Positions 26,963-37,331 are shown, numbered from the stretch's first letter. The stretch: DNA of 64,000 bases from G965276675 sp965276675 (GCA_965276675.1 OZ255624.1:3038001-3102000), one strand, 5' to 3'. A program made the numbers and translations. Notes: generated from the letters alone by a model not told the origin.

Positions 26963-29900
26963 ATGAATCGCAGAAAATTCCTCAGAAGCGCGACTCAGTT
27001 TGGAATAGGAGTCGGAGCAGCAAGCGCAACCTTTCATCCGCACAGCCATGCATCAACCATGTATCAGCAGTCGAACACAGGCTGGACAGTTCAGGCCGAC
27101 CTGCCGAGAAAGGTGCTCGAAAACCCGTGGCTTATCGCGACGGATCCGACGAATATTGGCCGCGAAGAAAAGTGGTTCCTGAAACCTACTGCAGCGGCCA
27201 AGCCTGCTCGCGTTCCGGGGATCATTCAGGAAGCATTCCCTGGTTATCACGGGCTGGCGTGGTATTGGATTGATTTCACAACAGACTATTCTTCAAACAT
27301 GCGAGGCCGTTACCTGCTTTCTTTTGGAGCGGTCGACTACATCGCGGAGGTCTGGCTTAATGGCGTGCGCATCGGGAGCCATGAAGGCAGCGAAAGCCCC
27401 TTTGAATTCGACGTTACAGATTCGATCAAAACTGATAGCAGCAATCGCCTGGCGGTTCGTGTCCTTAATCCTGGCAAAGAAGCGATTGACGGCATCGTAC
27501 TGGAGGAAACTCCGCACCGTAACAAGACAGTGGACTATCGGCCGGGTAATGGACCCGATGCGGGCGGAATCTGGCAACCGGTAGTTTTGCTGATCAGTCC
27601 CTCGGTGCGTACAGCAGATCTGATTCTTCGGCCGGATTGCAAATCGGGACGGATCGAAGTGCAGGCGAGCGTGCACAATTCGCTGCATGTAACAACACGC
27701 ATCCGCTGCCATGTTTCCGTGTCCCTTGCTCCGCAAGGCTCCTTGCTCCTGATGAAAACAATGGAGCTCGATGCGCCCGCGGGCAACTGCAGTCTTCAGC
27801 TAGAAATGCAAGTTCCCCATCATGAGCTCTGGGATTTGCAGAATCCCGCTCTCTATCGCGTCACGGTGCGAGTAGAAGCGGAGCGGCACGCAAGCGTTCA
27901 TGAGGTCTCAGCAAATTGCGGATTTCGCGACTTCCGCGTAGTCAATGGCTTCTTCCGCCTCAACGGTAAGCGTCTTTTCCTTCGCAGCACTCACACCGGC
28001 AATCATTGCCCATACGGGCAAACAGTTCCTCCACCGGGATATCCGGACATCTTGCGTTCGGACCTCTTTTACTCGAAGTCAGTGGGCTTTAATACTGTGC
28101 GTTCAATATCCGGGATGATGCTGCCGTATCAGCTTGACCTCTGCGACGAGATTGGGCTGCTGGTTTACGAGGAATCGCTCGCGTCGTGGTTGCTGCATGA
28201 TTCTCCCAAAATGAAGGAGCGGTACGAATTTTCCGTGCGGGACATGGTCCTCCGGGATCGCAATCATCCGTGTCTCGCGATCTGGGGACTACTGAATGAG
28301 ACCAACGATGGGCCGGTGTTTCGCGAAGCAGTTTCGGCGCTCGGATTGGTGCGCTCTCTCGATCCAACGAGACTGGTCCTACTGTCTAGCGGACGTTGGG
28401 ATGGCCACCTAGGTACTGGTTCTATCAGTAATCCCAATACCTCTGAGTGGGAATGTGTGTGGGGCCAGGAGGCTCCTGGCGCGGGATCTACTGGCTCGCC
28501 GAGAAAGAATGACCATCCCAACGCGCACAATGTTGTAGCTTACGACGAAGGTATGGGGGATATTCACTTCTATCCTGAAGATCCACAGACGCCGGAAGTG
28601 AACGCGTTGCTGCGGACCATGGGCAAGGACAGCAAACCAATCTTTCTCACTGAGACAGGCATCGGATCCATGATGGACGTAATTCATGAAGCACGTTCAT
28701 ATGAGCAAGCCGGGGTTCCATCGGACGCCGAAGACTACCAGCTCGTTCGGTCGATGGCAGACAAGCTGACAGACGACTGGCAACGATGGGGAATGGAAAC
28801 GGTATATCCATTCGCCGAAAATCTTCTCTATGCCAGTCAGCAGGCCATGGCTCGTCATCGCCTGCTGGTGTTCAATCTAATTCGCGCCAATCCTAAATTT
28901 TGCGGTTACAACCTTACCGGCATGCTCGACCATGGTTATACAGGCGAAGGTCTTTGGAGATTCTGGCGAGACTTCAAGCCCGGGGCGATGGATGCTGTAA
29001 AGGACGGCTGGGCAGCGGTTCGTTGGTGCCTGTTCGTCAACCCCACACATACCTATCTTGGAAGGCCAGTAAAGATTGAAGCCGTGCTAGCCAATGAAGA
29101 CATACTGGATGCAGGTGATTACGCTGCGCGGTTCCGCGTGATGGGACCTGACGGAGTGGCTTGGGACCAAAGCTCAACACTGCACATTCCGCAGGTTGCC
29201 AAGGGCGAAGATGGCCCGCTTGCCGTGCCGGTACTCTCAGAGGATGTCGTGCTAAAAGGCAAGGCTGGCGCATATTCGCTGATACCGCATATCGATCGAG
29301 GCGCGGCTCCGCCGGAGACTTCGTGGCAGTTCCACCTCTCCGATCCGGCTTCTCTGCCCCGACTTGATCAAAAAGTTGTCTGTTGGGGAATGCCATCCAG
29401 CGCCACAGCCTGGCTCAAGTCGAACGGCGCATCCATCGCATCGTTCCCTGGCAGGGCATCAGATCGTCGAGACTTGATCCTAGTAGGAGATGTATCCGCT
29501 TCTGACGGAAACCTGGACGCGTGGCGTGAACTGGCAACGAGGATGGAGCGTGGAAGCAGCGTTATCTTTCTCTCGCCAATGGCGTTCAAGCGGGGGAGCG
29601 AGTCCAGTGGCTGGCTTCCGTTAGTGAAGAAGGGCCGAGCATACAAATTCTATGACTGGCTATACCACAAAGAATGTGTCGCAAAGAACCATCCAATATT
29701 TGCAGGCCTGCAGGCAGGCGCCTTACTCGACTGGTATTACTATGGGCCAATGATTCCCCACTGGCTGTTCGAGGTTGAGCAGTCTCCAGAAGAGGTGATT
29801 GCAGCGGCATTTGCGACGGGCTACCCCGTCCCCGGCGGCTACGCTTCCGGTGTGCTGGTGGGCAAATATACATTTGGAGCAGGCCAGTTTTTCGTGAACA

Positions 29901-30052
29901 CTTTCCCGATTTTGGATTGCCTGGACAGCCATCCGGCTGCGGACCGAATGCTGATCAATATGATCCAGTTTGCAGGCGGCCCTGCTTCGGGGCCACTTAC
30001 AGAGCTGCCGGCGGACTTTGAGCATAAGCTGGAAGAGATCGGATATAAGTAG
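26963..30052 (+). CDS. Glycoside hydrolase family 2 enzyme, Tat-exported
   Basis: Periplasmic or secreted beta-glycosidase of 1029 residues. It begins with a twin-arginine leader (MNRRKFLRSATQFG). Sugar-binding jelly roll at about 60-215 (YYWID-like, VWLNGVRIGSHEGSESPFEFD), immunoglobulin-like domain at 220-325, and TIM barrel at 330-630 with acid/base E446 in WGLLNETND and nucleophile E564 in PIFLTETGIG. The final 380 residues, with a further beta domain and a ThuA- or GATase-like stretch (DRRDLILVGD, SSVIFLSP), are unusual for plain beta-galactosidase. Possible activities include galactosidase, glucuronidase or arabinosidase. It follows the aldolase gene with 52 bases between. Confidence 0.88.
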   Translation: MNRRKFLRSATQFGIGVGAASATFHPHSHASTMYQQSNTGWTVQADLPRKVLENPWLIATDPTNIGREEKWFLKPTAAAKPARVPGIIQEAFPGYHGLAWYWIDFTTDYSSNMRGRYLLSFGAVDYIAEVWLNGVRIGSHEGSESPFEFDVTDSIKTDSSNRLAVRVLNPGKEAIDGIVLEETPHRNKTVDYRPGNGPDAGGIWQPVVLLISPSVRTADLILRPDCKSGRIEVQASVHNSLHVTTRIRCHVSVSLAPQGSLLLMKTMELDAPAGNCSLQLEMQVPHHELWDLQNPALYRVTVRVEAERHASVHEVSANCGFRDFRVVNGFFRLNGKRLFLRSTHTGNHCPYGQTVPPPGYPDILRSDLFYSKSVGFNTVRSISGMMLPYQLDLCDEIGLLVYEESLASWLLHDSPKMKERYEFSVRDMVLRDRNHPCLAIWGLLNETNDGPVFREAVSALGLVRSLDPTRLVLLSSGRWDGHLGTGSISNPNTSEWECVWGQEAPGAGSTGSPRKNDHPNAHNVVAYDEGMGDIHFYPEDPQTPEVNALLRTMGKDSKPIFLTETGIGSMMDVIHEARSYEQAGVPSDAEDYQLVRSMADKLTDDWQRWGMETVYPFAENLLYASQQAMARHRLLVFNLIRANPKFCGYNLTGMLDHGYTGEGLWRFWRDFKPGAMDAVKDGWAAVRWCLFVNPTHTYLGRPVKIEAVLANEDILDAGDYAARFRVMGPDGVAWDQSSTLHIPQVAKGEDGPLAVPVLSEDVVLKGKAGAYSLIPHIDRGAAPPETSWQFHLSDPASLPRLDQKVVCWGMPSSATAWLKSNGASIASFPGRASDRRDLILVGDVSASDGNLDAWRELATRMERGSSVIFLSPMAFKRGSESSGWLPLVKKGRAYKFYDWLYHKECVAKNHPIFAGLQAGALLDWYYYGPMIPHWLFEVEQSPEEVIAAAFATGYPVPGGYASGVLVGKYTFGAGQFFVNTFPILDCLDSHPAADRMLINMIQFAGGPASGPLTELPADFEHKLEEIGYK

Positions 30053-30196
30053 TGCGAGCGCTGCTAAAGTAAACGCAGCGCTCGATAAGATATTCTTCTA
30101 GCGTCAGACGGCTGGGAATAGCCGGTAGTGAATCCGCTGTGGATGCAGCTCAGTTCGAGATGAGAGATATCAGCGTATCGCGCGATACTTTCCCCA

Positions 30197-30327
30197 CTGG
30201 GAACTTGTGGCGCAATTCCTGCGTTTTGATCGCCAAAAATTAAAAGAGCAGAAGCAACTCTGGTCAAATGCAAGCTTCCGGCTCACCGGAATTGTATGCC
30301 TGCCATAGAACTTGGACAGCCCTAAAC
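30197..30327. repeat. Dispersed diverged repeat, copy 1
   Basis: About 130 bases clearly related to 41508-41640, beginning GGAACTTGTGGCGCAATTCC and ending near ACAGCCCTAAA. Similarity is patchy with small gaps. Both copies follow the 3' end of a plus-strand sugar gene within 150 bases. I could not tell whether it was once coding; minus-strand readings of both copies share VASALL/VASGLL. Confidence 0.65.
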
Positions 30328-30380
30328 ATCACCGTCCGTTGAGGAACTCTTACAACGCCGATGAAAATGTTTATTGACAC

Positions 30381-31202
30381 TTATCTTGATCCAGCGAATT
30401 GGCTCAATTTCCCGGTACCTTCGCTGCCGAGTCCTTGATAGCCTCCGTCCACGGGCAAGTCTGCTGCTGTGATGAACGAGGCATCATCACTCAGCAAGAA
30501 CAAGATCGCGGCCGCCACTTCAACTGGGTCCCCACATCGCTCAAGCATATGGAACTGTCCCCATATGGGGTCCCATTTAGCGCGATCACCACCCGCTGCC
30601 TTCAATACCTCTCGTGTCCATATCCAGCCCGGACTGACGCTATTCACGCGTATTCCATATCGAGCGAAGTCCAGCGCCATGCATTTAGTGAGGGTATGAA
30701 CTGCACCTTTTGCGCTGTTATATGTCCAGCGGCCAGGCTGCGCAATAAACGCAGAAATGCTGGAGAGGTTCACGATTGACCCGCCACCTGTCTTCTGCAT
30801 TGCCTCTGCTGCAGCATTTCCCATTCGAGCATAGGCTATTGGTCCCACGTCAAAAGTACGGTGCCAGTCCTCGATAGTTGCGTCGGCACCCTTTGAGATA
30901 AAAGAAAAAGCATTATTCACTAAATAGTCAACTCTGCCGAATCGCGAGAGGGCATCCTCAGTTACCCGCGCAACGAACTGAGGATCTGCCATGTCGCCAT
31001 GAAGAAAAAGCGCCTCCGATTTGGCTAACGCCAGTTCCCTCTCTACCTCCGCACCTTGCATTAAATCGATATCCGTGAACACTACCGATCCACCTTCAAG
31101 GCAGAACTCCTCGACCGTTGCTCTGCCGATACCAGCAGAGCCTCCGGTGACGATTGCGACCTTACCCGCAAAGCGGTTCTGAACTACCTTTCTAAGAGGC
31201 AC
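30381..31202 (-). CDS. Short-chain dehydrogenase/reductase
   Basis: Classical SDR of about 273 residues. Cofactor loop AIVTGGSAGIGRA with following VFTDIDLM (Asp after beta-2 favours NAD); structural NNAFSF in place of NNAG; catalytic Ser in IVNLSSISA and the Tyr-Lys pair in YNSAKGAVHTL; VNSVSPGWIW after it. GTG 31202 has AGGAGG eight bases before it and is preferred over GTG 31208. It is third in the minus-strand series receptor, GH127, SDR, suggesting that the released sugar is oxidised by this enzyme, as in L-rhamnose or L-arabinose 1-dehydrogenation to lactones. Substrate unproven. Confidence 0.88.
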   Translation of the reverse strand: MPLRKVVQNRFAGKVAIVTGGSAGIGRATVEEFCLEGGSVVFTDIDLMQGAEVERELALAKSEALFLHGDMADPQFVARVTEDALSRFGRVDYLVNNAFSFISKGADATIEDWHRTFDVGPIAYARMGNAAAEAMQKTGGGSIVNLSSISAFIAQPGRWTYNSAKGAVHTLTKCMALDFARYGIRVNSVSPGWIWTREVLKAAGGDRAKWDPIWGQFHMLERCGDPVEVAAAILFLLSDDASFITAADLPVDGGYQGLGSEGTGKLSQFAGSR

Positions 31203-31416
31203 GGCCACACCCTCCTGCTATTGAAGTAGAGAGATCCGCGAGCCACACCGCTGCATAGCTCCATCCCGGGCAGCGACTGCACTGCCCTTCTGCAGCTATC
31301 CATTGCAAAACGAGCTCGTGCAGAGTTGGCCTCGCCAAGGTCCGCTGTCTTGGGCACTTTCTCGCTCGAGCTCAGATTGGCCTGCCCAGATTTCCCGGAA
31401 GGGCGCTTCTGTGAAC

Positions 31417-33834
31417 TCATGCGGTCTGGATAGCCACCGCAGGAAAACAGGTGAACGGCTGATCGGCTACCTGCCAGTATGGCATGTACTCTACTCCTTG
31501 ATTTTGTGCAATGCTGAAGTGAAGTGGATGGTTGGGTTTCGGAGTGAGCTGAGCCAGAAGATCTTCAGGTTGCGAGCCCTTATCGACCCGAAGAGTGACA
31601 TCTGTAGAACCAACCGCGGCCAAGAGAATTGGCCCGTATTCTAGCGCGTACCGATGGTGACCTGCAATCTGGTCAGAGCCCGTGTATCGGGTGAGCTTCA
31701 GCTTCAACGGAAGAGTGAATGTAATCGTATCTCCGTCGGACCACGTGCGATCGAGAGTCACATAGCTTCCCGGTTTTCCAGTGGCTGCTAATTTAGCGTT
31801 TACCATGAGCGGCATTTCACTTGATGCCCAAGAGGGTACACGCACGCGAATCTTTGCGCGCACTGGATGAGGTGTAGCGATCCCTAAATGAACGTTGGGC
31901 TTGGCGGGAAATTGCGTTATCATTTTTAATTGCAGAGTTTGCCCAGCTCCGGACCAGGAGAGAGTAGATGGCTCAAAAAGGTTCACGTACACGCCGTCGG
32001 ACGCGACGGAATAGATGTGCTCTGGTAAGGAGCCTAGCAATCTCGTTCCTTGGCCCTCGCAACAGGTATTTATCCGAGACGGTTTATTCTTCGGGCCCAC
32101 TAGTACGGCGAAATAACGCAGACCCTGCGTCCCAGCTTGATTCGCAATGGCCACGTTATAGATAGATTTCTCAATTTCCGCTACATATTTCTCCTGGTCC
32201 GGATACAGCAGATGGAAGCGCTGGTTAAAGAATGTCCAGAAGGAGCTGCCACATAATTCGCCGTGTTCGTGGTCCAGCGAGTACGACAGCGGCGGATCCT
32301 TCACAAACTCTTCCATAGACATGCTACCGCCGGTGTGTTCCCATTTGTGATGGTAGAGATCCCATCCGCCGAGCATGGCATTGAGATACCGTTGATCTCC
32401 TGTAGCGCGATACAGATCCAGATAAGCTTCAAAAAACGTCACTTGATAGCAATGCGGACGGTCGTAGGGATACTGCCAAATGGAATCGTCCTTACGCTTC
32501 GATAGATCTTCAAGCCAATAGTTTTCCTGGAAGTAGCGCTGGATCACCTGCAAGTCCTCTGGTTTGCCGACGGGCGTAAAGTACATGCGTGTGTTGGCGA
32601 TCATGCCTTGGGGACCAAGGCCAGCACCACGTAGAAGCTTGGGAAGGTAAGGACACCGGTCGAACCAGTCGTAGTAACCGCGCAACAGTCCAAAGGCCTT
32701 GGGATTGCCGCTGTATCCAGCTTCAATCAGACCATGCGTGACCCATGCGCGTGTGTATGCGCCACGTTCCGAGTAAAAGATCGTGTCTTCCGGATAGGCC
32801 ATGATATAGCCATTGGGCTGCTTGCAGGCATCGATGCCATCGACAACTGCATTTAACCGCCGGCGCAGTTCGGGATGATCTATCCAGCGCAGAGTGTTCC
32901 CGGCGCCCATTAGAAAGCGACCCGCATTTGATCCCGCAAGATCCTCCTCCCAGAACTTGTCCGGCTTTGGCAGATTCGGAGGATTCTGTTTACCGGCCCG
33001 CTCACGAAACTGACGCAGCAATTCGTCCACCGTAAAGGAGTCGAGCAGATAGCCAATATTTTGCTCCAGAACGGTCTGGAACAGACCATCTTCGAGAGTC
33101 ACGCCGGTTCGGGGCACTTGAGCCTGATACTCAACTGGTTTCCAAGAATTTGCAGGAGTGACATTCTTTGGGTAGTCCGTGACGAACCCCTCCCCCTGGG
33201 GGCGGGGTAGACGTGTGAGCTGCATCAGGTCATCATGGTTCCCAGAGACAGCATCAGCAGTAGCAGCACACCGCTCAGCGATATCTTTACCAGCAGAAAG
33301 CACCGCTATCTTGGACACGGCAAAAGTGAAAGTCGAGCTCTTCGGTACCGGTCTCATTCGGGTGACCGTCAAGCGGATATATCGCCCCCCTTTACCCTGG
33401 GCTGGATACTCCGTGAGTTGGTCTTTGGGGTCGGGATAATCGGAGCGGGCACAGTCTGCGATGAGACTGGCGTTAGTGAAGTCGGGATGATCGGATACCT
33501 CAATCTTGAAGCGCAGAGGGAAAGTGCCGAAGCCATAGGGGTAGGGCCATCCGTCGTGACCACTAGATGGATACAACCTAATGGCGTCGAAAGGTTGGCG
33601 CGAGCCAAGGTCCACCTGAACCCAAGAAACTGCATCAGCGCTAGTTACCGGCTTCGAATGATAGGGCCGGTAGGATGTCGCGGGTGTGGCAGCGATCCAG
33701 TCTGCAATCTCGTAGTGTGTTGCGGCGGAGACACCGGAAGCGCCTGACAATAGAACCGCCGGACCCAACAGGCGTGAAGCAGTAGCACTTGCTCCAGTGC
33801 CGAGTGTCATTCCTAAGAACTTTCGTCTATCCAT
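31417..33834 (-). CDS. GH127 beta-L-arabinofuranosidase-like enzyme with discoidin domain, Tat-exported
   Basis: Secreted enzyme of 805 residues. A twin-arginine leader (MDRRKFLGMTLGTG) is followed by an F5/8-type-C (discoidin) domain at about 40-180 (WVQVDLGSRQPFDAIRLYPS, RYIRLTVTRM), then the DUF1680/GH127 alpha/alpha barrel. The family's zinc-cysteine site is present: E526-x-C528 in HGELCGS and C591-C592 in INTCCEGQG, where the first Cys of the pair is the nucleophile in characterised members. It would release beta-L-arabinofuranose or a similar sugar from plant polymers. Between a receptor gene (143 bases upstream) and an SDR (214 bases downstream), probably one transcription unit. Confidence 0.88.
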   Translation of the reverse strand: MDRRKFLGMTLGTGASATASRLLGPAVLLSGASGVSAATHYEIADWIAATPATSYRPYHSKPVTSADAVSWVQVDLGSRQPFDAIRLYPSSGHDGWPYPYGFGTFPLRFKIEVSDHPDFTNASLIADCARSDYPDPKDQLTEYPAQGKGGRYIRLTVTRMRPVPKSSTFTFAVSKIAVLSAGKDIAERCAATADAVSGNHDDLMQLTRLPRPQGEGFVTDYPKNVTPANSWKPVEYQAQVPRTGVTLEDGLFQTVLEQNIGYLLDSFTVDELLRQFRERAGKQNPPNLPKPDKFWEEDLAGSNAGRFLMGAGNTLRWIDHPELRRRLNAVVDGIDACKQPNGYIMAYPEDTIFYSERGAYTRAWVTHGLIEAGYSGNPKAFGLLRGYYDWFDRCPYLPKLLRGAGLGPQGMIANTRMYFTPVGKPEDLQVIQRYFQENYWLEDLSKRKDDSIWQYPYDRPHCYQVTFFEAYLDLYRATGDQRYLNAMLGGWDLYHHKWEHTGGSMSMEEFVKDPPLSYSLDHEHGELCGSSFWTFFNQRFHLLYPDQEKYVAEIEKSIYNVAIANQAGTQGLRYFAVLVGPKNKPSRINTCCEGQGTRLLGSLPEHIYSVASDGVYVNLFEPSTLSWSGAGQTLQLKMITQFPAKPNVHLGIATPHPVRAKIRVRVPSWASSEMPLMVNAKLAATGKPGSYVTLDRTWSDGDTITFTLPLKLKLTRYTGSDQIAGHHRYALEYGPILLAAVGSTDVTLRVDKGSQPEDLLAQLTPKPNHPLHFSIAQNQGVEYMPYWQVADQPFTCFPAVAIQTA

Positions 33835-33977
33835 AAGATCAGTTGCTCCTCTTCTCCGTTGCCGAATCTACTCCCGCCAGGCGGCTGTTGAGTAGTGGGC
33901 AGGGTAGGGCGGCGCTGTCCGGTCGGGAAAAGTCAGCAGCCGCCACACTCTCCTCAGCCGCACAGGCGTCAACCCTG

Positions 33978-36900
33978 CTAAAAGCTATACTTAAGCGCAA
34001 ACTGCCCAACCCGCTGGCTTGATGAATACGTGACCTGACCGATCCCTGGCGTTCCCACAAGACCTCCGGTCGCGCCAAAGTTTGGATGGTTGAAGACATT
34101 GAAAGCTTCCGCGCGGAATTCCAATTGGTGATGCTCGGTAATTTTGAACGCCTTGGAAAGCGAGGCGTCCGCGATATTCAGCCGTGGATTTCGCACAGAA
34201 TCTCGTCCTCCAATTCCATACTGTCCATTCGCGGGCTGCGCAAAGCACGACGCGTTGAAACGATGAAATCGCGTGCGCTGAAAGTCGTTTGGATTACAGA
34301 TCTTGTTTGCAAATATTGTGACATAAGGGCTTCCATCTGAATTGTTGACCGCGGTAATCGCAATTGGTTCACCTGTGGCCAGGCGGTAAACACCAGAGAG
34401 CTGCCACCCGCCGATCACCAGCCTGTTAAACCAATTGTTCGAAGAAGCAAATCTTCCACCAGCCCCGATGGGCAATGCGTACACCCCGCTAAAGACGAAG
34501 TTGTTGGTGCGGTCCCACCCGGCTGGGGCATATGTCAAATGTGGTTTGTACTGGTTGGAGAACACGCCATTGTCTCCATCCAACAGATCCATTGCCTTCG
34601 ACCATGTATACGACGCGAGAAACTGCAGGCCGTTAGCAAAGCGCCTATCTAACGCTGTGACAAGGGCGTTGTAATTTGCGATCGATTTCCCTTCTTCCAC
34701 ATAGACGAAGCTCAGGTTGGGATTCGGCCTCACATCCAGGATGCCGCTCTTGTTGCCAGGTGACAGCGCATAAGGTTGATTGGCATCAGCCCTACTCTCC
34801 ACGTGGCGTGAGACGTTTCCAAGATAGCCCAAGGTAAACCGCGTATTCGCACCGAGGCTTCGTTCAATATTTAAGTTCCATTCCTGCACCGACGGGTCTT
34901 TGAAGACTTTGGGCATAGCGAATGGGCTGGCTAACCCCGCTCCAGGCCCCGACGTAGAAACCGCAGTTTGGATAGGTTGCTGATTCGTAACGGAGAAGAG
35001 GTAGGACCGCTGTTCGACGTTGGGAGGATATAGGAGCTGGAACTGCAGATTCTCCCACTGATTGCCCGCATAGTAGATTCCATAGCCACCGCGGAGCACA
35101 CTATTCTTATCAAAACTCCATGCAAATCCGAACCGAGGCCCCACATCACCGAAATTCGAATCGGTTGGCCCTTTGATATACCTACTGAGGTCGGCGGAAA
35201 TGACGGCCGCATGGCCTTTAATGTCATATGGAGCCTGTGCGAAATCATAGCGTAGACCAATATTCAAAGTCAGCGAAGGTTTGATCTTCCAATCGTCCTG
35301 AATATATCCATCGACTGCGGAACTGCGGAAAGGATCGGCCGATACGCCTAGCGCGGCGATAGCATTGTTAGGATACCCGAGCAGGAAGTCCGCTAATCCG
35401 TTTCCAATTTTAGTAACCGCTCCTGCCGTGTATTTGGCCGTAGCATTGCCGGCAAAATTATATTGGCCGTTATTGTTGACCACCCAGTATCCATAGAACT
35501 GGGTTCGAACAAACTCTCCTCCAAAATAAATGTTGTGGTTTCCCAGCCTCCAATTTACCTCATCCGCGTACTGGAAACGATTTTGGATTGCGCCTTGGGG
35601 AGAATATGGATCTCCTAAACCACCAATCCCATTAATACCGATAAATGGTGGGGCCCGTTGTATGGCAGCAGCGTTCAAGCCGACGAGACCATAGAACGTA
35701 GCATAATCCTTTGCGCCTGCACCTTGTTGCGTCCGGTTGACAATGCTCCGGTTATAGCCGATTTTGGCGACATTGACGACGCTGGAACTGAGGGTTGCTG
35801 TTTCCGCCACAGTCGCATTCACGCCCTTAGAAGAGAACTCGATACCGAACAAACCCGGCGTGATTGAGTTTCCACCGATGAGGCCATTATTTCGTACGAT
35901 GGAGCCAAGAAGCTGATGCTTAGCAGAAATATTCCAATCCACCCGGCCAAGGTATTCATCATAGGTATTGGTGTTTGGAATATTCTTTATGTAGTTGACG
36001 TTATTGGCATTAAGGGGTGTGTTCGGACTGGGGTAATTTGCCAGCCACAGGTTTGCAAATGGGTTGAAACGGGCGCTAGGAATGACATTGTTCGGGAATG
36101 GGCTTGAAGTCCCTGTGGCTGGATTGTAGGTAGCCGGATCATAGATCGTAGCTTGGCCGGAAAAATCTCCGCTGCGTTCGGCTAGGGTGGGAACGCGGCC
36201 GGTAAAGGTACCACTCGAACCATTGCGCAGTCCAGAATAATCAAAAAAACCAAATACTTTATTCTTGACGATCGGACCGCCTAGATTCGCTCCAAACAGA
36301 TTATAGCGTTGGACGGGCACGGAGTTTGAGAACCAATTTCGTGCGTTGAATACATCGTTTCGCAGAAAATCGTATGCAGTTCCGTGGAACTGATTTGTGC
36401 CGCCTTTGGTGATCACGTTGATAACCGCAGGATGAGCAAATCGTGCCGGAGCATTGCTCAGAGTCGTTTCGACCTCTTGAACCGCCTCGACCGACGCCAG
36501 GATGTTCGCCGTCTGATCGAGTAGGTTAACGTTTTCGACACCATCTTGCAGGAACAAGGTATGGTAGTTGTCTAATCCTGCAATATACGCAGCATTTGAC
36601 GTTTGATTGAAAAAGCCGACATCGCCGCCGTTATTGACCGTGTCCCCACCGGGTTGCGAGGCAGGACCAAGGGTCGCCGTGTTGATAAGATTCCTTCCGC
36701 TATTGGGAAGGGTTACAAGCTGCGTGGAGCTGACGACTTGCGACACATCATGGCTCTCCGATTGCAGTTGGTTCTGAGTAGAGCTTGCCTCCACTGTGAT
36801 TTGGCTTGATGTACTTGCCATATTTAGCTGGAAGTTTGCAGTCGCTCCGGTGAGAGCCAGGTCGACCGTGGACCGTGTTTTTTGAAGGCCGGGCGCCGTA

Positions 36901-37238
36901 ACATCGATCTCATAGCTTCCCGCGGGCAGCGATGGTACCAAGTAATTTCCTTGCGCGTTCGTCAGCACACTTCTGATAGCCGATGTTGCGAGGTTCTTCA
37001 CTTCTACCTGACAATTTGGAATGACAGCTCCGGTACTGTCCGTCACAGTTCCGGTAATAGCTGCCAAGTTCGTCTGAGCATGTCCGGAAATGCAAGCGAA
37101 CGCGAGAGCTGCGACTGCAACGATTGCGCACAAGCCACGCAGAATAAAACAGATCTGTCCGAACATGCCATATGGAGCCCTTACAAATCGCACCGAAGGG
37201 ATTGGCCTCAAAAGCTTTTCATTATCTGAGTAGTGCAT
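33978..37238 (-). CDS. TonB-dependent receptor, Oar-like
   Basis: Outer-membrane transporter of about 1086 residues. ATG 37238 with GGAG before it; an N-terminal hydrophobic leader (FILRGLCAIVAVAALAFACI) ends in HAQT. A carboxypeptidase-regulatory domain follows (ITGTVTDSTGAVIPNCQVEV to GSYEIDVTAPGLQ), then the plug with LPNSGRNLINTATL and VEAVQEVETTLSNAPARF, and a long barrel ending FALKYSF with the terminal Phe used in membrane assembly. No SusD-like partner is present, as is usual in Acidobacteria. Linked to GH127, it probably imports arabinose-containing oligosaccharides. Candidate promoter and operator sites lie upstream. Confidence 0.92.
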   Translation of the reverse strand: MHYSDNEKLLRPIPSVRFVRAPYGMFGQICFILRGLCAIVAVAALAFACISGHAQTNLAAITGTVTDSTGAVIPNCQVEVKNLATSAIRSVLTNAQGNYLVPSLPAGSYEIDVTAPGLQKTRSTVDLALTGATANFQLNMASTSSQITVEASSTQNQLQSESHDVSQVVSSTQLVTLPNSGRNLINTATLGPASQPGGDTVNNGGDVGFFNQTSNAAYIAGLDNYHTLFLQDGVENVNLLDQTANILASVEAVQEVETTLSNAPARFAHPAVINVITKGGTNQFHGTAYDFLRNDVFNARNWFSNSVPVQRYNLFGANLGGPIVKNKVFGFFDYSGLRNGSSGTFTGRVPTLAERSGDFSGQATIYDPATYNPATGTSSPFPNNVIPSARFNPFANLWLANYPSPNTPLNANNVNYIKNIPNTNTYDEYLGRVDWNISAKHQLLGSIVRNNGLIGGNSITPGLFGIEFSSKGVNATVAETATLSSSVVNVAKIGYNRSIVNRTQQGAGAKDYATFYGLVGLNAAAIQRAPPFIGINGIGGLGDPYSPQGAIQNRFQYADEVNWRLGNHNIYFGGEFVRTQFYGYWVVNNNGQYNFAGNATAKYTAGAVTKIGNGLADFLLGYPNNAIAALGVSADPFRSSAVDGYIQDDWKIKPSLTLNIGLRYDFAQAPYDIKGHAAVISADLSRYIKGPTDSNFGDVGPRFGFAWSFDKNSVLRGGYGIYYAGNQWENLQFQLLYPPNVEQRSYLFSVTNQQPIQTAVSTSGPGAGLASPFAMPKVFKDPSVQEWNLNIERSLGANTRFTLGYLGNVSRHVESRADANQPYALSPGNKSGILDVRPNPNLSFVYVEEGKSIANYNALVTALDRRFANGLQFLASYTWSKAMDLLDGDNGVFSNQYKPHLTYAPAGWDRTNNFVFSGVYALPIGAGGRFASSNNWFNRLVIGGWQLSGVYRLATGEPIAITAVNNSDGSPYVTIFANKICNPNDFQRTRFHRFNASCFAQPANGQYGIGGRDSVRNPRLNIADASLSKAFKITEHHQLEFRAEAFNVFNHPNFGATGGLVGTPGIGQVTYSSSQRVGQFALKYSF

Positions 37239-37304
37239 TTTCGTGTCTCCATAGTCGTTGGTCAGTCTTGGTCGGTAGGATCTAGGGCCAGATTTCAACC
37301 TCAC

Positions 37305-37312
37305 AAGCGCTC
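37305..37312. promoter_or_regulatory. AAGCGCTC site, candidate second operator
   Basis: Eight bases sharing AAGCGCT with the candidate operator at 37437. It would lie about 15 bases downstream of the predicted transcription start for the receptor gene. A site this short occurs elsewhere by chance, so support is weak. Confidence 0.2.
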
Positions 37313-37331
37313 AAGCCCTTAAACGACGACA

